In this document: positions 15,955-18,556 of the stretch, piece by piece | Layout of the letters: each line of letters opens with the position of its first letter | How positions within the stretch are numbered: position 1 is the stretch's first letter | Source of the DNA: an uncultured Planctomycetaceae bacterium | GTDB lineage: Bacteria > Planctomycetota > Planctomycetia > Pirellulales > Lacipirellulaceae | Direction of reading: 5' to 3' | NCBI GenBank assembly: GCA_937860165.1 | Contig: CALMBE010000549.1 | Span: 1-18,556 of the forward strand | Length of the DNA stretch: 18,556 bases | Program-made: the position numbers and the translations under genes | The notes under the pieces: generated by a model | The model's input: only the letters and a program-made list of their open reading frames with translations | Told to the model about the DNA's origin: nothing | Databases searched by the model: none

Positions 15955-16060
15955 AAGTTTTTCCCGCCTCCACCGTCTAGCCTATGTAGGCAATCTCACG
16001 GATTCGCCGAGTGGACGTGCCTAGAATCCACACCAACCACTAGAAGGGAGCAAAACCTAC
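15955..16060 (+). promoter_or_regulatory. intergenic region before the ArsM-like gene
   Basis: It contains a short hairpin GCCTA-TG-TAGGC (15980-15991) and a TCTAG/CTAGA pair around it (15976-15980 and 16021-16025). TAGAAT at 16022-16027 could be a -10 element, but no -35 partner is convincing. AGAAGGGAG (16042-16050) is the likely ribosome-binding site and supports the GTG start at 16061, ten bases away. No arsenic-responsive operator or riboswitch is recognisable. Confidence 0.3.
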
Positions 16061-17239
16061 GTGACTCAGAACTGTGAAATGAATGGCTCTACACTCGAAT
16101 CTGCCGTCTATCAACGATATGCGCAAGCGGCAAACCAAGTTGAGCCGGCCCTGTGTTGCCCGACCACCTATCCAGCCGATTATCTCGCGGTTATTCCTCA
16201 GGAGATACTGGAACGCGACTACGGCTGCGGTGATCCGACCCGGTTTGTTCAATCCGGGGAGACTGTTCTTGATTTGGGGTCTGGCGGGGGCAAACTGTGT
16301 TATATTCTGGCCCAGGTTGTAGGAGCTGCTGGTCGTGTCATAGGAGTGGATTGCAATCTCGAAATGCTTTCCTTGGCACGAAAATACCAGGATGCTGTCG
16401 CCGAGCGTTTAGGTTTCAGCAACGTCGATTTCCGTTACGGCATGATCCAAAATTTGCGGCTGGATTTGGATTTGCTGGGATGGAAGCTTTCCCAGCATCC
16501 AGTGACTAACTCCGAAGGCTGGATAGCACTGCGTCACTTGGAGGAGGAACTAACCCTAGAACAACCCCTAGTTCCCGATAACTCCGTGGACTGTGTCGTG
16601 TCCAATTGCGTTCTCAACCTCGTCAGACAACAGGACAGGAAAACATTATTTGAAGAGATTTTTCGGATCCTGCGAAGTGGCGGTCGGGCCGCCATCAGCG
16701 ATATTGTTGCGGATGAGGATGTCCCCGAGCAGCTCCAACAAGATGGCACATTGTGGTCAGGGTGTCTCTCCGGAGCCTTCCGCGAAGACCGATTTCTAGA
16801 GGCTTTTGAAGCCGCTGGCTTTCATGGAATTGAGATCGTTAAACGCCAAGAGGAGCCGTGGCAAACCATTGAGGGAATAGAATTCCGCTCGGTGACCGTC
16901 GTTGCCCACAAAGGGAAACAAGGCCCTTGCTTGGAAAGAAACCAATCCGTCATCTACCGCGGACCTTTCAAGAAAGTCGAGGACGATGACGGCCATACTT
17001 ACCAGCGAGGTCAGCGAATGGCCGTGTGCGACAAAACTTTTCAATTGCTGAAAAAGGAACCCTACAAAGATTGTTTTGCAAGTGTAGAGCCTTTAACGCC
17101 TGTACCCAGGGAATCTGCGGAATCGTTTCATTGCCGACGGTCCGCCCTCCGCGATCCTCGTGAAACCAAAGGGTTGGATTACATGTTAACCTCGGAACCG
17201 AGAAGTGGTTGTAATGGTACGGAAGGAGACTGTTGCTGA
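16061..17239 (+). CDS. arsM: ArsM-like arsenite S-adenosylmethionine methyltransferase
   Basis: This 392-residue class I methyltransferase probably methylates trivalent arsenic. The SAM site is VLDLGSGGGKLCYILAQ (69-85) with GVDCNLEML (95-103). The four cysteines expected for ArsM can be placed: Cys33 (LCCPTTYP), Cys56 (YGCGDP), Cys183 (VSNCVLNLV) and Cys235 (WSGCLSGAF); the last two correspond to the As(III)-binding pair. The context AISDIVADEDVPEQLQ also fits. A C-terminal part (about 290-392) carries VIYRGPFKKVEDDDGHTYQRG and PRETKGLDY and ends in GDCC. It is longer than the core enzyme but common in ArsS-linked forms, by recollection. The GTG start is supported by AGAAGGGAG; an ATG at 16079 is less well placed. 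arsS starts 48 bases downstream, a classic pairing for arsenosugar synthesis. Confidence 0.88.
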   Translation: MTQNCEMNGSTLESAVYQRYAQAANQVEPALCCPTTYPADYLAVIPQEILERDYGCGDPTRFVQSGETVLDLGSGGGKLCYILAQVVGAAGRVIGVDCNLEMLSLARKYQDAVAERLGFSNVDFRYGMIQNLRLDLDLLGWKLSQHPVTNSEGWIALRHLEEELTLEQPLVPDNSVDCVVSNCVLNLVRQQDRKTLFEEIFRILRSGGRAAISDIVADEDVPEQLQQDGTLWSGCLSGAFREDRFLEAFEAAGFHGIEIVKRQEEPWQTIEGIEFRSVTVVAHKGKQGPCLERNQSVIYRGPFKKVEDDDGHTYQRGQRMAVCDKTFQLLKKEPYKDCFASVEPLTPVPRESAESFHCRRSALRDPRETKGLDYMLTSEPRSGCNGTEGDCC

Positions 17240-17287
17240 AGCAACGAGTACTTCGGCCCTGGCCTTACATTCAGCACAAAGATCTCT

Positions 17288-18427
17288 ATGATTCAACTTT
17301 CACTACTTCGGCAGCTCAATCCTCTGGCCGATGCCTCCTACCAGCGTTCCGTTTTGGCTTCGACCGACTATCCAGCACTACCGCAGTTTGAAGCAGCGTT
17401 AGTTCAATATGGATTGCCAACGCTCCGGGCGGCAGGTGTGCGCATTCTCCAAGTCAATGTGGGGAAACTATGCAATCAAACCTGTCGACACTGTCATGTG
17501 GATGCAGGACCCGATCGCCGGGAAAGCATGTCCTGGGATACCGCTGAAGCCGTAATTCGCTTTTTGAAGGACAGTGCGATTCCCACACTCGATATTACTG
17601 GCGGTGCACCGGAGATGAACCCGAATTTTCGGTGGCTGGTGAAGGAAGCGTGGAAGCTGAAGAGGAATGTCATCGATCGGTGCAACCTGACAATTCTCGT
17701 TGCTAAAGGGTATGAATACCTGCCTGCATTTCTGGCAGAACACCAGGTCGAGATTATCGCCTCTCTGCCATGTTATAGCGAGAGTAACTGCGACAGCCAA
17801 AGAGGGGATGGGGTATTCCAACGCTCCATTCAGGCACTGCAATTGTTAAACAGCCTGGGGTATGGCCTGGAGGGGACGAATCTCCGCTTGTCTCTTGTTT
17901 ACAACCCCCTGGGACCATCGCTTCCACCTCGACAAGCCGATTTGGAATCCAAGTACCGCCTAGAACTTCGGGAGAGATTCGGAATTGAGTTTACTCGGCT
18001 TTATGCGATCACCAATTTGCCTATTAGTCGGTTCCTCGACGATCTCCTGCAAAATGGTCATTACGAGGAATATATGTCACGTCTTGTGCAGGCGTTCAAT
18101 CCCAATACGCTCGACAACCTGATGTGCCGAACCATGATCTCCGTCGATTGGCTCGGCAACCTGTTCGATTGTGATTTCAATCAAATGCTCGGCCTGCAAA
18201 TTCAGACGCCGAAACCGGCAACAATCTTCGATGTCAATTTCCAGCAATTACTGGAAAGGAACATCCTTACTTCGCGTCATTGTTTCGGATGCACCGCCGG
18301 AGCAGGATGCCCACCTGCCGGTCCACATCATGGCAGTCCGCGAGGCGCTCCGCCCGTTCCTCAGGGTCGTCGTTATTCTCTGCCAGCTCCCTGCACGCGA
18401 CATGCTGGACGATGGCGATCGGATTGA
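17288..18427 (+). CDS. arsS: arsenosugar radical SAM protein ArsS, with aberrant C-terminus
   Basis: ArsS is a radical SAM enzyme (TIGR04167) that adds a 5'-deoxyadenosyl group to methylated arsenic in the oxo-arsenosugar route. The cluster motif CNQTCRHCHVDAGPDR (C62, C66, C69) and ITGGAPEMN (SAM-binding GGAPE, about 103-111) are clear. The C-terminal Cys-rich domain (DUF3641-like) shows LMCRTMISVDWLGNLFDCDFNQMLGL (C280, C295) and HCFGCTAGAG (C332, C335). Homologs, as I recall them, continue there with SSCGG and end; here the frame continues from nt 18308 with about 39 Pro/Arg/Gly-rich residues unlike the family. The last Cys of the domain is thus replaced in a foreign context. About 340 residues are authentic. 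The start has only a weak AAAGAT. This family includes selenoproteins, but I see no in-frame TGA in the conserved part. Confidence 0.85.
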   Translation: MIQLSLLRQLNPLADASYQRSVLASTDYPALPQFEAALVQYGLPTLRAAGVRILQVNVGKLCNQTCRHCHVDAGPDRRESMSWDTAEAVIRFLKDSAIPTLDITGGAPEMNPNFRWLVKEAWKLKRNVIDRCNLTILVAKGYEYLPAFLAEHQVEIIASLPCYSESNCDSQRGDGVFQRSIQALQLLNSLGYGLEGTNLRLSLVYNPLGPSLPPRQADLESKYRLELRERFGIEFTRLYAITNLPISRFLDDLLQNGHYEEYMSRLVQAFNPNTLDNLMCRTMISVDWLGNLFDCDFNQMLGLQIQTPKPATIFDVNFQQLLERNILTSRHCFGCTAGAGCPPAGPHHGSPRGAPPVPQGRRYSLPAPCTRHAGRWRSD

Positions 18428-18556
18428 CCGGATGCGCAAGCACCGGCAGTTCCAGTTTTCTCTACAAGAACATTACCATCGCCGGCGGCAGCACCATGGC
18501 TGGTGAAGGCCATACGGTCCTCTTCAAGGGAAGCCCCCTGGTCCTCTCGGGAACCG
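18308..18556. other. edge segment not matching the arsS 3' end
   Basis: From about 18308 the sequence stops resembling ArsS and becomes more GC-rich than the preceding gene. In the plus strand an ATG at 18330 opens a frame with a signal-peptide-like start (LRPFLRVVVILCQLPA) that soon turns polar. A second frame contains LTGCASTGSSS, lipobox-like, from an ATG at 18412, and leads in frame into the thiol-peroxidase-like start at 18496. A minus-strand frame here also looks protein-like. I cannot decide which is coding. Confidence 0.4.
18496..18556 (+). CDS. possible N-terminus of a thiol peroxidase (Tpx-like), cut by window end
   Basis: The 20 residues visible, MAGEGHTVLFKGSPLVLSGT, resemble the conserved first strand of thiol peroxidases (V-x-F-K-G-x-P-L-x-L-x-G). 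The frame is open upstream to an ATG at 18412, which would add 28 residues including a lipobox-like LTGC, so an exported lipoprotein form is possible. There is no clear ribosome-binding site before either ATG. The catalytic cysteine and the rest lie outside the window. The call rests on one short motif. Confidence 0.3.
   Translation, partial: MAGEGHTVLFKGSPLVLSGT

Noticed and set aside
17288..18307. selenocysteine in ArsS or its neighbours
   Set aside because: The ArsS family includes selenoproteins, so I looked for in-frame TGA in conserved Cys positions. The CxxxCxxC and CFGC motifs all use Cys codons, and no neighbouring frame continues past a TGA with family similarity.
18266..18410. protein-like minus-strand frame at the right edge (contains RELAENNDDPEERAERLADC)
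   Set aside because: It runs back into the authentic arsS sequence on the other strand, has a stop just upstream and no convincing start. It may be only the antisense of a Ser/Arg-rich segment.

Overview
The window most likely comes from a planctomycete of the Pirellulales type. The evidence is a BBP7-like beta-barrel gene, a surface protein with an N-terminal LEPR-like motif (LEARQMLAAD) and a C-terminal SKRxFLA tail, and several large nested palindromes between genes. Taxonomy is inferred from these signatures alone. No rRNA, tRNA, CRISPR array or complete transposase is visible.

Positions 1-6060 are a surface-protein and repeat-rich half. A 705-base gene-free leader carries short repeats and two strong palindromes. 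Two exported proteins follow: a BBP7-type outer-membrane barrel (706-2685) and a large SdrD-B/DUF11 surface protein (2768-5458). Next is the C-terminal remnant of a sterol desaturase/fatty acid hydroxylase gene (5583-5930), bracketed by two unrelated nested palindromes. The second one (5927-6060) looks like a MITE with CTAG ends and supplies the remnant's stop codon.

Positions 6208-18427 look like an extended arsenosugar-type biosynthesis locus. The first block on the plus strand holds a DUF547 protein, a TVP38/TMEM64 membrane protein, a MerA-like FAD disulfide oxidoreductase, a second TVP38/TMEM64 protein and a NapH-like membrane iron-sulfur protein. A convergent minus-strand pair encodes the two glycosyltransferase-like enzymes that travel with the radical SAM protein ArsS (TIGR04283-like, then TIGR04282-like, two bases apart). 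Divergent from that pair are a tiny Cys-rich lipoprotein, a DPM-type GT2 enzyme, a polytopic GT-C/GT87-like enzyme, an ArsM-like arsenite methyltransferase with the four expected cysteines, and ArsS. A plausible reading is that ArsM methylates arsenic, ArsS transfers a 5'-deoxyadenosyl group to it, and the glycosyltransferases elaborate the product, perhaps onto a lipid. No ArsR regulator, arsenate reductase or arsenite efflux gene is visible.

At the right edge ArsS reads normally to about residue 340 (nt 18307) and then loses its expected C-terminus. The last ~250 bases differ in composition and may hold the start of a thiol-peroxidase-like gene. This is either a real truncation or rearrangement, or an assembly junction.
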